Source: Lysinibacillus sp. 2017 (GTDB lineage Bacteria; Bacillota; Bacilli; Bacillales_A; Planococcaceae). Taken from it: DNA of 64,000 bases. Made by a program: the position numbers and the translations under genes. The number at the start of each line of letters is the position of its first letter. Position 1 is the stretch's first letter. The notes beneath the pieces are model-generated. The model had not been told where the DNA came from and searched no databases. It was given only the letters and a program-made list of their open reading frames with translations. Location of the stretch: the NCBI RefSeq assembly GCF_003073375.1, contig NZ_CP029002.1, forward strand, positions 2,590,001 to 2,654,000, in the 5' to 3' direction. This document shows, one piece after another, positions 1 through 9,822 of this stretch.

Positions 1-1249
1 AATCATCACTGAAGTTCGTTGAATAGCCTGGATCTGGTGCTTTTCCTTCAAGTCCTAAGGCACGAACTAAAATAGTTGCTGCTTGTTCGCGTGTTAAAAA
101 ACTATCTGGTAAAAACGTCGCTGGCGTCGTACCTGTTATAACACCCTTTTGAACAGATGCTACTAGGTAATCATAATCTTTCTTACTTTTTGATACATCT
201 CTAAAAATCGCTTTTGTTGGCACTTTTGATTTACGTTTTGAAGTATCTTCTAATACGCGTAAATCAATTGCCTTTCCAATGGCAATTGCGAAATCATAGC
301 GAAGCATAGGTGTTGATGGAGAGAAGAAATTCGAATCATCATCTAAAATACCAAGCGCATATAATGATTCGATATTACCTTTTGCCCAACTTGACGCTAA
401 ATCACGGAATTTCGGAATTTTTAACATTTCGACTTTTGGCATATATTCGATATCTAATGCCACTGTTCCACTTTTTGTTGGTAAATCATATTCATACTTA
501 GAAACGGTATCCGCTGTGCTAATTGTTTTGTAATTCCCATTAAAGCTGGATAATGAAGCGGTATTTTCGTTGTATTCTGTTGTGCGGGATTTTGTAGTTG
601 ATACAGTATTCGTTACAGTACCCTCTTTTACCTCGCCTTTATTTTCAAATGTATAGTTGTATTCAGTAATTTGTGTTTCCGTTGCACCCCAGAAGTTTTC
701 ATAACCTTCATTGCGGCTATCAATTTGAACCGTTACTGATTCTTTACCATCTTTGGCAACAGTATACGTTTTACGTGCAATCGCTTCACCTGCATAATAA
801 TCGGAAGCTGGACGCTTGTCTGTTACTGTACTTTTTGATAATTGATAATCAACTAATGTAAATGTTTGAGCACCGATAACGATCTTTTCAGTATACTTTG
901 ATACATCACCAGTAGCTGTACTTTGCCCAATTTGATCATAGTTTTCGACATCATATGTATAAGCAAAATTACGCGTTAATTTTTCGCCATTTGGTCCTGT
1001 TAGTGTAAATTTATACGTCTCTGTTAACTTACCTTTATTTTCTTTTGTTGTGACTGAGACGCTTTTGCTGGTACCTGTAAACTTAATGGGTTTTCCCGAT
1101 AAGAAAACGTATTCTTCATATTGGTATTCATTTTTTATACCACCTGTTAAATCAATCGACTGTGCAAAGGATTGTTTTGGTAACGCAGTAAGTGCCAAAA
1201 GCATCATGGTAAAAATGAATAGCGTCGAAACAGTTTTTAATTTCCGCAT
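1..1249 (-). CDS. SLH-domain surface protein, 3' end cut by window edge
   Basis: Secreted cell-surface protein, presumably bound to the wall by S-layer homology (SLH) motifs. I read 416 codons open to base 1. It starts at ATG 1249 behind an AGAGG ribosome binding site. An N-terminal signal peptide (basic MRKLK, hydrophobic core, SFA-Q cleavage site near residue 28) is followed by about 220 residues of Thr/Lys-rich beta-type sequence that I do not recognise. One SLH motif begins at FRDLASSWAK, a second at FRDVSKSKKDYDY with the usual LTREQAA signature, and a third starts at the window edge (NFSDD). Three SLH motifs is the normal anchoring set. The N-terminal function is unknown. The secreted protein at 1419-3083 is directly upstream on the same strand. 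Confidence 0.85.
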   Translation of the reverse strand, partial: MRKLKTVSTLFIFTMMLLALTALPKQSFAQSIDLTGGIKNEYQYEEYVFLSGKPIKFTGTSKSVSVTTKENKGKLTETYKFTLTGPNGEKLTRNFAYTYDVENYDQIGQSTATGDVSKYTEKIVIGAQTFTLVDYQLSKSTVTDKRPASDYYAGEAIARKTYTVAKDGKESVTVQIDSRNEGYENFWGATETQITEYNYTFENKGEVKEGTVTNTVSTTKSRTTEYNENTASLSSFNGNYKTISTADTVSKYEYDLPTKSGTVALDIEYMPKVEMLKIPKFRDLASSWAKGNIESLYALGILDDDSNFFSPSTPMLRYDFAIAIGKAIDLRVLEDTSKRKSKVPTKAIFRDVSKSKKDYDYLVASVQKGVITGTTPATFLPDSFLTREQAATILVRALGLEGKAPDPGYSTNFSDD

Positions 1250-1367
1250 GCATCAAACCTCTTCTCTAATAAAGTGAAACTTCAATCATCTCGGCATTTC
1301 TTCTTCCCCAAAAGATTGATAGTTGAGCCAATCGAGTTATTACGAAATCATTTCTTAAATCGGCGTA

Positions 1368-1403
1368 AAGGAGCTGCCACAAAAACGATTGAGACAACTC
1401 CTT
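1368..1403 (-). terminator. candidate hairpin between secreted-protein gene and SLH gene
   Basis: AAGGAG and CTCCTT arms enclose about 24 nt, just downstream of the stop of the 1419-3083 gene. The following T-run on the minus strand is poor, so this may be a weak terminator or a processing hairpin. Confidence 0.35.
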
Positions 1404-1418
1404 GCCAATTATAAACTA

Positions 1419-3083
1419 TTAATTCACGATAACGATATGTGTATGTTCATTTTCATCCATTAATAATACGACACGGTCATTAGATTTCAATTGCGTTTTA
1501 TCAACAACTTTGCCGCCTTTAATGAACATAATATTATCTAAATCTACTTCTGACTCTCCTAAATACGTCCATTCACCTGAACTTTCAAGCCACTGACTCG
1601 CATTATTGACTGTCATTGTATTTGAATTAATCGATTTAATGCGACCTGTTGTAGTCAAATGTGCATAACCCAAATCATTTCCAACAAAATGAATTGCTTG
1701 AACATGTCCATTTTTCACATAGAAATAACCATAGTCCCCTTCATAGCTGTCTAATTCCATCTCTGGGAATACTAACGTATTATTAAATTCCGTTGCATCG
1801 GTTGAGTTACTAAAAGCAAATATTGAATTTGCGTTGTATTTTGACCAGTGATTATTTTTATATTGAAGAACATCTGTAAGTTCTAGTTTATAGGCATCTA
1901 AATCTGCTAAATCAAGCATACCGAAGTATAGTTGATGTCCCGCTAAGTTAGGTGCACTTAAGCTATCATTTGTAATATCTACTACATGTGCATACTTTGG
2001 ATTTGCTACACCATCAGCAATGACAAAGGCTGATGTTTGAACCATTGAGTTAGCTGAGTTCATGGAATTAAAGCCTTCTGGTTCAATTAAGCGACCATTA
2101 CGAATTAAAATTGACCCTTTATGATATTCTAAATTTCGTTTATTCGATAAAACAAAGTGATTGAATGTTAAATCCGTACTCGTAACTGGTTGATAGAATG
2201 TAAATTCATTATTTTTAAGCACGATAATTTTATTAACAATTTCTTTACTAAATTGTTTTGCTGTTACGAAGTATAAATCACTATTTTGATAGTTTTTTAA
2301 TTTTGCTTTCGTAATTTTTGTATTGCCGACATAAATAGAAGTGTTATTTGTAAATGTATATGTTTTTTGGGCTTGTGATACAGCGGTACCGAACTCCCAG
2401 TTTAATAATGGGTGTGAATTTTTCACAGTAATCGTATTATTACCAGTATTCACTGTATTTAATTTAGCTTTATAAAGGTCCTGCACTAAAATAGATGAAG
2501 AACTAACAATTTCTACTTGTGAAACTGTTTTTGTGTTAGCGCTCGCAAATTTTAGACGAACGCGATCGCCGACATAGAGTACATCTAAGTCTACAGAATT
2601 ACTGTCTTTAAAGAATCCTGTATTGTAGTTCACTGTGTACATTTGATTACTTCCACCGTCTGGCTTCACTTTAATGTACAAGCCGTTTGGATCGATTTCC
2701 GTTACAGCGCCTAAAATTTGCTTGCTATTTGCTACAATTGCACCGCTGCCGTTATTTGTGGTTCCTTGTATTTTTGTCGCCTTTGTACCGCTGGCATAAA
2801 CGGTAACTTTCATGCCGGCTTTCAAACCACTAATTGTTGTTTTCGTATTGTTTACATAGTACAAAGTTGAATTATCAACAGAAAAGTTGACATACTTCCC
2901 TGTACTTGACATGACCGTTACAGTTTTTAACGTACGTGTCACATTCCCCTTTTTATCTGCTGTTTCATTATAATTGGCTTTTACATATGTATAATTAGCT
3001 GATGCTTCAGCTGGTTGCTCGAACGGTAACATGGCCAAAACAAAAATAATTGCTAGAAATAAAATTGTGAATTTTTTTAGCAA
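1419..3083 (-). CDS. secreted protein of unknown function (554 aa)
   Basis: Exported protein that I do not recognise. The open frame extends up to an ATG at 3110, but a strong AAAGGAGG lies inside that extension, 8 nt before TTG at 3083. I therefore take TTG as the start; this gives a clean signal peptide (MLKKFTILFLAIIF..., cleavage near AEASA). The mature part is rich in Val, Thr and Asn. It contains several segments of the form G-x-(V/I)-x-x-I-(D/N)-x-x-x-x-x-(I/V)-x-(V/M), followed by a Val-rich strand ending in a 'GDRVRL' or 'NDRVVLL' turn. These look like small repeated beta-barrel units (near residues 120-190, 205-260 and 480-550). No transmembrane anchor, LPXTG or SLH motif is visible. 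The SLH gene next to it suggests a surface role, which is inference. Confidence 0.75.
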   Translation of the reverse strand: MLKKFTILFLAIIFVLAMLPFEQPAEASANYTYVKANYNETADKKGNVTRTLKTVTVMSSTGKYVNFSVDNSTLYYVNNTKTTISGLKAGMKVTVYASGTKATKIQGTTNNGSGAIVANSKQILGAVTEIDPNGLYIKVKPDGGSNQMYTVNYNTGFFKDSNSVDLDVLYVGDRVRLKFASANTKTVSQVEIVSSSSILVQDLYKAKLNTVNTGNNTITVKNSHPLLNWEFGTAVSQAQKTYTFTNNTSIYVGNTKITKAKLKNYQNSDLYFVTAKQFSKEIVNKIIVLKNNEFTFYQPVTSTDLTFNHFVLSNKRNLEYHKGSILIRNGRLIEPEGFNSMNSANSMVQTSAFVIADGVANPKYAHVVDITNDSLSAPNLAGHQLYFGMLDLADLDAYKLELTDVLQYKNNHWSKYNANSIFAFSNSTDATEFNNTLVFPEMELDSYEGDYGYFYVKNGHVQAIHFVGNDLGYAHLTTTGRIKSINSNTMTVNNASQWLESSGEWTYLGESEVDLDNIMFIKGGKVVDKTQLKSNDRVVLLMDENEHTHIVIVN

Positions 3084-3269
3084 CTGTGACGCCTCCTTTA
3101 TATTACTCACTACTATTAACTATATCAAAATAGATTTTTACCTTCTTCTATTCATTACAATTCGTAACAAAACGCTCAAAATATTTGGATAATATGTAAT
3201 TAAATATTGTAAAGTCCACTATAGTTTACCAAATATTCTGAGTCTGCGCACTGTACTAGATGCAAAAGT

Positions 3270-3443
3270 TTAGATAGATACATCAATCGATTGACCTAAT
3301 GTTGGGTGTGGAGCATCTATAATTTCTAACAGTTGATCCGTAGATTGCTCTTGAAATTCCATCGCTTGTTTTGTAACCGCCAATGAAACATTTTGCATCA
3401 ACTCTGCTTGTTTCATCGACATCGCTAGTGCTGCAATATCCAT
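3270..3443 (-). CDS. yjfB: YjfB-family putative motility protein (57 aa)
   Basis: Small protein of the YjfB family, annotated as putative motility proteins in Bacillus. The pattern M-D-I-A-A-L, then an Ala/Met/Gln-rich amphipathic helix, then a C-terminal 'P-x-L-G-Q-x-I-D-V' is typical. The start is ATG 3443, 8 nt after a perfect TAGGAGGTG; the longer frame to 3473 has no ribosome site. A GCCGATAA sequence lies just upstream, fitting the -10 of a flagellar sigma-D promoter. The biochemical role is unknown. It is a single-gene unit between ysxC and the secreted-protein gene. Confidence 0.8.
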   Translation of the reverse strand: MDIAALAMSMKQAELMQNVSLAVTKQAMEFQEQSTDQLLEIIDAPHPTLGQSIDVSI

Positions 3444-3463
3444 AAGAACACCTCCTACCATTT

Positions 3464-3490
3464 TTATCGGCAAAAGTCGGCATACATCAA
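3464..3490 (-). promoter_or_regulatory. possible sigma-D promoter for yjfB
   Basis: GCCGATAA on the minus strand (3471-3464) matches the sigma-D -10 consensus GCCGATAT at seven of eight bases. The -35 position reads TTGA against TAAA, so that half is weak. A second GCCGAC copy sits 10 bp upstream (3481-3476). Confidence 0.4.
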
Positions 3491-3508
3491 GGAATTATTC
3501 TAATTTAT

Positions 3509-3556
3509 TAAAAAAGAGAGTCCCCCGTAAGTTAATACTTACAGAGCACTCTCTTT
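3509..3556 (-). terminator. rho-independent terminator of ysxC
   Basis: AAAGAGAGT/ACTCTCTTT outer arms and GTAAGT/ACTTAC inner arms form a strong hairpin 5 bp after the ysxC stop, followed by TCTTTTTT on the minus strand. Confidence 0.85.
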
Positions 3557-3560
3557 ACTT

Positions 3561-4142
3561 TTACATACGTGATTCGATTTCAGTCCAAGCCTGTTCTAAG
3601 CCTAAGCCCTTTTCAGATGAGAAGACTAGTAATGGATCTTGTTTATCCATTTCTAATGTTTCACGTACTGCCTTTTTATGTTTGTCCCACTTACCTTTAG
3701 GGATTTTATCCGCTTTCGTTGCAACAACGATTACTGGAATATTATAGTGCTTTAAGAAATCATACATCATGCAGTCATCGTTTGTTGGATCATGACGTAA
3801 ATCAACAATTAATACAACAGCTTTTAATGGTTCGCGACTCATGAAATACTTTTCAATCATTTTTCCCCATGCTGCACGTTCTGATTTTGAAACTTTTGCA
3901 TAGCCGTAACCAGGTACATCCACGAAAAACAATTGTTCTTCAATTTTATAGAAGTTTAACTGTTGTGTTTTACCAGGCTTTGACGAAATTCGCGCCATTG
4001 CTTTACGGCCAATCATACGATTTATGAACGATGATTTTCCGACATTAGAGCGACCTGCTAAGGCAAACTCAGGTAGGCCGTCTTCTGGGAATTGCTCTGG
4101 TCGGACAAAACTACCGATCATTTCAACGTTATGGACTTTCAT
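3561..4142 (-). CDS. ysxC: ribosome biogenesis GTP-binding protein YsxC/EngB
   Basis: Essential GTPase of the TrmE-Era-EngA-EngB-Septin group, involved in assembly of the large ribosomal subunit. All G motifs are visible in 193 residues: G1 GRSNVGKS (30-37), G2 Thr in GKTQQ, G3 DVPGYG (about 74-79), G4 TKADK (about 142), and G5 SSEKG near the C-terminus. The length is normal for the family. The start ATG overlaps the lon stop by one base (TAATG), so translation is probably coupled to lon. In B. subtilis ysxC is followed by the hem genes; here a terminator and yjfB follow. Confidence 0.97.
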   Translation of the reverse strand: MKVHNVEMIGSFVRPEQFPEDGLPEFALAGRSNVGKSSFINRMIGRKAMARISSKPGKTQQLNFYKIEEQLFFVDVPGYGYAKVSKSERAAWGKMIEKYFMSREPLKAVVLIVDLRHDPTNDDCMMYDFLKHYNIPVIVVATKADKIPKGKWDKHKKAVRETLEMDKQDPLLVFSSEKGLGLEQAWTEIESRM

Positions 4143-6466
4143 TACTTTCTAAAACCTCCGTCTAGTGCAATCGCTAGAACTTCTTCTGCTTGTGACACTA
4201 GTTTAAATGTGAGCTGCTCACGAACTGTTTCTGGAATATCATCAATATCGCGCTCATTATCTTTTGGAATGATGATTGTTGTTAAACCAGCACGGTGTGC
4301 ACTTAATGATTTCTCTTTTAAGCCACCGATTGGTAACACGCGACCACGAAGTGTAATTTCACCTGTCATTCCGATTTCACGTTTTATCGCTTTACCAGTA
4401 ATTGCAGATACAATTGCCGTCGCCATCGTAATACCTGCTGATGGTCCGTCTTTTGGTACTGCACCTTCTGGTACGTGCAAGTGAATATCATGTTGTTCGA
4501 AGTAATCGGCATCTAAATCAAGCTGATGCGTCAATGTACGAACATAAGATAATGCGATTTGAGCTGATTCCTTCATCACGTCGCCAAGCTTCCCGGTTAA
4601 TATTAATTTCCCTTTACCAGGTGTTAATGAAACCTCAATTTGTAGCGTATCGCCACCAACTGTCGTGTATGCAAGACCTGTTGCTACACCCACTTGGTTT
4701 TCAGTTTCAGCTTGCCCGTAACGGAAACGGTGTTTACCGAGCATATCGACTAATACTTTTGAGCTCACTGTTACTTTTTTCTTTTCAGCCGCAACAATTT
4801 TCTTCGCTGCTTTACGACAAACCGTTGCTACTTGGCGTTCCAACCCACGTACACCCGCTTCACGCGTATAGTAACGAATTAAATCTGTAATTGCTTCATC
4901 TTTAATCGCTAATTGTGCTTTCTTTAAACCATGTTCCTTCATTTGCTTAGGAATTAAATGATTTTTTGTAATTTCTGTTTTTTCATACTCTGTATAGCCT
5001 GCAATATTAATGATTTCCATACGGTCAAGAAGCGGTGCTGGAATTGTGCTTAAGTCATTTGCCGTTGCAACGAATAAAACATCTTGTAGACTGTATGGTT
5101 CTTCAATGAAATGATCACTGAATGTGTTGTTTTGTTCTGGATCTAACACTTCAAGCATTGCTGCTGAAGGGTCGCCACGGAAATCATTCGACATTTTATC
5201 GATTTCATCTAGTAAGAACACAGGATTGACTGTACCTGCTTTTTTCATCCCTTGAATGATACGCCCAGGCATTGCACCGACATACGTACGACGGTGACCA
5301 CGAATTTCCGATTCATCACGTACACCACCAAGTGATACACGAACAAATTTACGGTCTAAACTTTCTGCAATTGAACGTGCTAAGCTTGTTTTACCAACCC
5401 CTGGAGGTCCAGCTAAACAAAGAATCGGCCCGCGTAATGAATTCATTAATTGGCGAACAGATAAATATTCTAATACACGCTCTTTTACTTTTTCTAACCC
5501 GTCATGATCACGATTTAAAATTTCTTCCGCATAGGCAATATCAATACGGTCTTCTGTTTTTTCGCTCCATGGAATAGTTACTAACCATTCCAAATAGTTT
5601 CGAATAACACCACTTTCAGCACTTGCTGCTGGTAGCTTTTCATAGCGGTCTAATTCTTTATAAGCCACTTTTAACGTTGAATCAGGCATACCTGAACTTT
5701 CGATTTTTTTACGAAGCTCTGCGATTTCACCTGTTTTACCGTCTCGATCGCCAAGCTCTGTTTGAATTGCTTTCATTTGCTCACGTAAATAATATTCCTT
5801 TTGCGTGCGCTCCATTGCTTGTTTTACTTTTGTGCTAATTTTTTTCTCTAAATTTAAAATTTCTTGCTCATCATGCAATCGAATCATTAAATGATCTAGA
5901 CGTTTTTTTATGTTCGTTAGTGCTAACACTTCTTGCTTTTCCCCGATTTTAAATGGTAAATGGGAAGTGATGACATCTGCTAAACGGCCAGGCTCTTCAA
6001 TGTCTAAAACAGATTCAATTGTTTCAGTTGTAATTTTATTCGAAGATTTTGCATACTTTTCAAAATAGGTTAATACTGTGCGCATTAATGCTTCTGTTTC
6101 TGAATCTTTGTACTGATCATCTTCAAAAATTTCAAGATCAGCTACCGCAAATTTTTCTGTTTCCTCATAACGCAATAATTTTGCTCGATTAATACCTTCT
6201 ACCAAAATTCGTAAAGTTCCATTTGGCAATTTCAACATTTGTTTTACTTTTGCAAGTGTTCCCATTTCGAAAAGGTCTGATTTCACTGGGGATTCAACGC
6301 GTAAATCCTTTTGAGTGATTAAAAAGATTGTACTATCTCCTAACATCGCATGTTCTAAAGCAGCTACCGAACGCTCTCGACCCACATCAATATGTAAAAC
6401 CATTGTAGGGTAAACGAGCAATCCTCTTAAAGGTAAAATTGGCATATTATTAATTTTTTTTGTCAC
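4142..6466 (-). CDS. lon: ATP-dependent protease Lon (LonA)
   Basis: Cytosolic AAA+ serine protease that degrades misfolded and regulatory proteins. Domains in order: N-terminal substrate domain ([12 protein letters not shown] onward), coiled coil around residues 180-270, Walker A GPPGVGKT (near 355), Walker B FLLDEIDK, and the C-terminal protease domain with the catalytic Ser in KDGPSAG and the Lys about 43 residues later. I place the start at GTG 6466, 8 nt after TGGAGGTGA. This gives 774 residues, the same as B. subtilis LonA; the longer frame to 6535 lacks a ribosome site. lonB, which lies between clpX and lonA in B. subtilis, is absent here. Confidence 0.97.
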   Translation of the reverse strand: MTKKINNMPILPLRGLLVYPTMVLHIDVGRERSVAALEHAMLGDSTIFLITQKDLRVESPVKSDLFEMGTLAKVKQMLKLPNGTLRILVEGINRAKLLRYEETEKFAVADLEIFEDDQYKDSETEALMRTVLTYFEKYAKSSNKITTETIESVLDIEEPGRLADVITSHLPFKIGEKQEVLALTNIKKRLDHLMIRLHDEQEILNLEKKISTKVKQAMERTQKEYYLREQMKAIQTELGDRDGKTGEIAELRKKIESSGMPDSTLKVAYKELDRYEKLPAASAESGVIRNYLEWLVTIPWSEKTEDRIDIAYAEEILNRDHDGLEKVKERVLEYLSVRQLMNSLRGPILCLAGPPGVGKTSLARSIAESLDRKFVRVSLGGVRDESEIRGHRRTYVGAMPGRIIQGMKKAGTVNPVFLLDEIDKMSNDFRGDPSAAMLEVLDPEQNNTFSDHFIEEPYSLQDVLFVATANDLSTIPAPLLDRMEIINIAGYTEYEKTEITKNHLIPKQMKEHGLKKAQLAIKDEAITDLIRYYTREAGVRGLERQVATVCRKAAKKIVAAEKKKVTVSSKVLVDMLGKHRFRYGQAETENQVGVATGLAYTTVGGDTLQIEVSLTPGKGKLILTGKLGDVMKESAQIALSYVRTLTHQLDLDADYFEQHDIHLHVPEGAVPKDGPSAGITMATAIVSAITGKAIKREIGMTGEITLRGRVLPIGGLKEKSLSAHRAGLTTIIIPKDNERDIDDIPETVREQLTFKLVSQAEEVLAIALDGGFRK

Positions 6467-6539
6467 GCGGGTATTCACCTCCATCCAAATCTTAAAAACA
6501 ACCCGCAATATAAGTATGTGTAAGTTACTCACCAATTAC

Positions 6540-6681
6540 GCCTCAGCGTAATTGTGTCCAGATTTTTTCGAGTTTAGGCCCACAGGACGTGGGTCAGTCA
6601 GACGTTGTCGCAGGATGCGACACTTTTAGGCTGACACCCTCTTAAAACTTTCTTCAAAAATCTGTGACATCCGCCGGAGGC
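6540..6681 (+). repeat. 142-bp palindromic, multi-hairpin intergenic element
   Basis: The two ends are imperfect inverted copies of each other: GCCTC..GCG..A..TGTC-CAGATTTTT at the left matches the reverse complement of the right end (GCCTCCGGCGGATGTCACAG then ATTTTTG). Inside are CCCAC-AGGAC-GTGGG, TGTCGCA-GGA-TGCGACA (perfect 7-bp stem) and an enclosing GTCAG/CTGAC pair. A further perfect stem, AATTACGC-CTCA-GCGTAATT, straddles the left end (6534-6553). It has no coding potential. The layout resembles a MITE or REP-type mobile repeat; only this copy is in the window. Strand is arbitrary. Confidence 0.7.
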
Positions 6682-6685
6682 TACT

Positions 6686-6720
6686 ATAATTTAGAGAGTT
6701 TATTGCACTCTCTAAATTAT
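6686..6720. repeat. perfect 14-bp inverted repeat, 7-nt loop
   Basis: ATAATTTAGAGAGT and ACTCTCTAAATTAT flank the loop TTATTGC. There is no U-run on either side, so it is not a standard terminator. It abuts the 142-bp element and could be an mRNA stabiliser or part of the insertion. Confidence 0.7.
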
Positions 6721-6760
6721 GGTATTTTCATCAAACCAATATGTATCATTCCAATTGTAA

Positions 6761-6803
6761 GAAAAAGCTGACTTTGGACTTGTTTATGAAGTCTAAGTCA
6801 GCT
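6761..6803 (-). terminator. rho-independent terminator of clpX
   Basis: AGCTGACTTAGACTT pairs with AAGTCCAAAGTCAGCT around a short loop, followed by TTTTTCTT on the minus strand, 28 bp after the clpX stop. It suggests clpX and lon are separate transcripts. Confidence 0.88.
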
Positions 6804-6831
6804 ACATGTTTGGCTTATATTTCCAGCTAGA

Positions 6832-8103
6832 TTATGCTGAAGTTTTTTCACTATCTTCTTTCGTGAAAACTGAACCGTCTTCTAAAATTAGCTTTGGCTC
6901 TGCTTTATCACGAATTGTTTCTGCTGTAATGACACATTTTTTAATATCCTCGCGAGAAGGTAATTCGAACATTACATCTAACATTGTTGCTTCGATAATT
7001 GAGCGTAATCCACGTGCACCTGTTTTGCGTTCAATTGCTAATTTTGCAATTTCAACAAGTGCATCGTCTTCGAATTCAAGCTCTACATTATCAAGCTCTA
7101 ACATTTTTTGGTATTGTTTTGCTAATGCATTTTTCGGTGCAGTTAAAATTTCAACTAATGCATCGACATTTAACTGTTCTAAAGTTGCTAATATTGGTAA
7201 ACGTCCGATAAATTCAGGGATTAAACCGAATTTTAATAAGTCTTCTGGAATTAGTTGAGACATTAATGACCCATCTTCTTCTACAACAGCATTCGGATTT
7301 GATGCGAAACCAATTACTTTTTCACCTTGACGACGTTTAATAATTGTTTCGATGCCGTCAAATGCGCCACCTACAATGAAAAGGATGTTTGATGTATCAA
7401 TTTGTAAAAATTCTTGGTGTGGATGCTTACGGCCGCCTTGTGGAGGAACGCTCGCTACAGTACCTTCTAGAATTTTTAATAATGCTTGTTGTACACCTTC
7501 ACCTGATACGTCACGAGTGATTGAAGGGTTTTCTGATTTACGAGCAACTTTATCAATCTCGTCAATATAAATAATCCCTTTTTCCGCACGTTCGATATCA
7601 TAATCAGCCGCTTGAATTAGTTTTAATAAAATATTTTCAACGTCTTCACCAACATAACCTGCTTCAGTTAAGCTTGTTGCGTCTGCAATGGCAAATGGTA
7701 CGTTTAAAATACGTGCTAAAGTTTGAGCTAGTAACGTTTTACCACTACCTGTTGGACCAATTAAAACGATATTTGATTTTGATAATTCCACATCATCAAT
7801 TTTTGAGTTTGAATTAATTCGTTTATAGTGATTGTAAACCGCAACAGCTAATGCTTTTTTCGCACGCTCTTGTCCGATTACATATTCCCCTAAAATGTTT
7901 AAAATTTCTTTAGGTTTTGGAATGTCTTTAAATTCGATTTCTTCCTCAATCCCTAGTTCTTCCACTACGATTTCAGAGCATAATTCGATACATTCATCGC
8001 AAATATATACGCCTGGTCCAGCAACCAATTTACGGACCTGTTCTTGTGGTTTACCACAGAAAGAGCACTTTAAATTGCCTTTTTCATCATTAAATTTAAA
8101 CAA
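6832..8103 (-). CDS. clpX: ATP-dependent Clp protease ATP-binding subunit ClpX
   Basis: AAA+ unfoldase that feeds substrates to ClpP. The 423 residues show an N-terminal C4 zinc-binding domain (CSFC at about 13-16 and CDEC at about 35-38), Walker A GPTGSGKT (near 117), Walker B IIYIDEID, the ClpP-docking IGF loop (VIGFAS) and sensor-2 GARGLRS near 368. The length is normal. The start is TTG at 8103 behind GGGGTGA; the next residues ([15 protein letters not shown]) match the usual ClpX N-terminus. It lies between tig and lon, as in other Bacillales. Confidence 0.97.
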   Translation of the reverse strand: MFKFNDEKGNLKCSFCGKPQEQVRKLVAGPGVYICDECIELCSEIVVEELGIEEEIEFKDIPKPKEILNILGEYVIGQERAKKALAVAVYNHYKRINSNSKIDDVELSKSNIVLIGPTGSGKTLLAQTLARILNVPFAIADATSLTEAGYVGEDVENILLKLIQAADYDIERAEKGIIYIDEIDKVARKSENPSITRDVSGEGVQQALLKILEGTVASVPPQGGRKHPHQEFLQIDTSNILFIVGGAFDGIETIIKRRQGEKVIGFASNPNAVVEEDGSLMSQLIPEDLLKFGLIPEFIGRLPILATLEQLNVDALVEILTAPKNALAKQYQKMLELDNVELEFEDDALVEIAKLAIERKTGARGLRSIIEATMLDVMFELPSREDIKKCVITAETIRDKAEPKLILEDGSVFTKEDSEKTSA

Positions 8104-8129
8104 TTTGGTTCACCCCTATTCAAGCAACT

Positions 8130-8158
8130 ATCTTACAAGATTCTACTCGTTTAATCAA
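8130..8158 (-). promoter_or_regulatory. possible sigma-A promoter for clpX
   Basis: On the minus strand, TTGATT (8158-8153), 17 bp, TAAGAT (8135-8130), 27 bp before the clpX start. The -10 is imperfect. Confidence 0.4.
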
Positions 8159-8294
8159 ATAAATTGATTGCTCATCATTGCTTAAGTAATTTACGGCAGT
8201 TCGTATTGAAGCTACCTATAATAATTATCTTTGATTTATGCAAAATATCTTGCATAAATCGGAATTATGTATGCATATAACTATTCGTTTATGT

Positions 8295-8328
8295 GATAAA
8301 ACAAGGCACGGGATAATCCGTACCTTGT
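8295..8328 (-). terminator. terminator of tig
   Basis: ACAAGGTACGG/CCGTGCCTTGT hairpin followed by TTTATC on the minus strand, about 95 bp after the tig stop. No convincing gene was seen elsewhere in the 8104-8422 gap; a 61-residue frame there has no ribosome site or family features. Confidence 0.75.
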
Positions 8329-8422
8329 CTATAATTGTCTTATTTACTATCCAACTAATGTCGTCAACCATCCTTTTCCATGGTGAATGATTGCGAAAAA
8401 ATTTGAACACTATTAACTAAAA

Positions 8423-9712
8423 TTATTTAGAGATTTTAGCGTTTTCTACTAAGAACTCAACTGTTTTTTGAGTACGGATATCGTTCTCAAGAACTTTAGT
8501 ACCACCTAAAGCAGTTAAAATTTGCTCGTTCGTCATACCGAATTGAGCAGCCATTTTTTCAACTTCAGTGTTGATATCTTCTTCAGAAACTTCGATTGCT
8601 TCAGCTTGACCGATTGCTTCTAAAACTAATGAAACAGTTACACGATTAACAGCTTCTTCAGCCATTTGAGTGCGTAATGCTTCTTCGTTTTGACCAGAGA
8701 ATTGGTAGTAAAGGTCTAAGTTCATACCTTGAGTTTGTAAGCGTTGACCAAATTCTTGGATCATGCGGTCTACTTCTGTGTTGATCATACCTTGTGGAAT
8801 TTCAACTTCAGCGTTAGCTGCAGCTTTTTCTACTAGTTCATCACGTAAAGTAGCTTCTGCATCTGCTTCTTTGTTAGCAGCAGTAGTTTCTTTTAATTTA
8901 GTGCGTAATGCTTCTACAGTTTCAACTTCTGGGTCGATTTCTTTTGCGAACGCATCAGTTAATTCTGGTAATACTTTTGTTTTTACTTCTTTAATTGTTA
9001 CTACGAATTTCGCTTCTTTACCAGCTAATTCAGCAGCATGATACTCTTCAGGGAAAGTAACCGTTACGTCTTTAGTTTCGCCAGTTTTAGAACCTACTAA
9101 TTGTTCTTCAAATCCAGGGATGAATGAACCTGAACCGATTTCTAGTGAGTAGTCTTCACCTTTACCACCTTCGAATGCTTCTTCACCTACGAAACCTTCG
9201 AAATCGATTACAGCAGTATCGCCATCAACGATTGCTTCATCTTCTTTAATTTCTAACTCAGCTTTTTTAGCTAATTGAGCATCGATTAAAGATTGAACTT
9301 CTTCGTCAGTTACTTCAGAAGCTTGTTTAGTTACTTCTAAGCCTTTGTATTCGCCTAATTTTGGTTCTGGTTTCACTGTTACTGTTGCAGTGTAAGTGAA
9401 TTCAGCACCTTTAGCGAAGTTTTCAGTACCAGCAACTTCTGGATAATCTACTGGTTCGATACCAGCTTCGTCTAATGCTACTGGATATGAAGAGTTAATT
9501 ACGATTTCTAAAGCCTCTTGATAAAGAGCTTCTACACCGTACATTTTTTCGAATACGTTACGAGGCATTTTACCTTTACGGAAACCTGGTACGTTAATTT
9601 GTTTTACTACTTTTTTGAAAGCTTGGTCTAAAGCTTTATCAACTTCTGTAGCAGCTACAGTTACCGTTAATAAGCCTTGGTTACCTTCTTGTTTTTCCCA
9701 ATTTACAGACAT
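8423..9712 (-). CDS. tig: trigger factor (ribosome-associated chaperone and PPIase)
   Basis: Binds at the ribosome exit tunnel and folds nascent chains. The 429 residues have the three-part layout: ribosome-binding domain with the FRKGKMP signature (GFRKGKMPRNVFEKMYG, near residue 43), FKBP-type prolyl isomerase domain at about 150-245, and the C-terminal helical chaperone arms. The start is ATG 9712, 7 nt after GGAGGT; an upstream in-frame ATG at 9727 is too close to the ribosome site. A sigma-A promoter lies upstream and a terminator downstream, so it is probably monocistronic. Confidence 0.97.
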   Translation of the reverse strand: MSVNWEKQEGNQGLLTVTVAATEVDKALDQAFKKVVKQINVPGFRKGKMPRNVFEKMYGVEALYQEALEIVINSSYPVALDEAGIEPVDYPEVAGTENFAKGAEFTYTATVTVKPEPKLGEYKGLEVTKQASEVTDEEVQSLIDAQLAKKAELEIKEDEAIVDGDTAVIDFEGFVGEEAFEGGKGEDYSLEIGSGSFIPGFEEQLVGSKTGETKDVTVTFPEEYHAAELAGKEAKFVVTIKEVKTKVLPELTDAFAKEIDPEVETVEALRTKLKETTAANKEADAEATLRDELVEKAAANAEVEIPQGMINTEVDRMIQEFGQRLQTQGMNLDLYYQFSGQNEEALRTQMAEEAVNRVTVSLVLEAIGQAEAIEVSEEDINTEVEKMAAQFGMTNEQILTALGGTKVLENDIRTQKTVEFLVENAKISK

Positions 9713-9785
9713 GTATATGACCTCCAAAATTTACTTTTTGTTTGATTTACAAACTCGTCGTATCTATTAAGTTGACAACCATTTT

Positions 9786-9813
9786 AGTATAACATAGTTG
9801 TTCAATGTTTCAA
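9786..9813 (-). promoter_or_regulatory. sigma-A-type promoter of tig
   Basis: On the minus strand: TTGAAA (9813-9808), 16 bp, TATACT (9791-9786), 73 bp before the tig start. Confidence 0.6.
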
Positions 9814-9822
9814 CTTTTTTCA

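Noticed and set aside
8225-8410. 61-residue minus-strand frame between tig and clpX
   Set aside because: It crosses the tig terminator hairpin, has no ribosome site and no family features.
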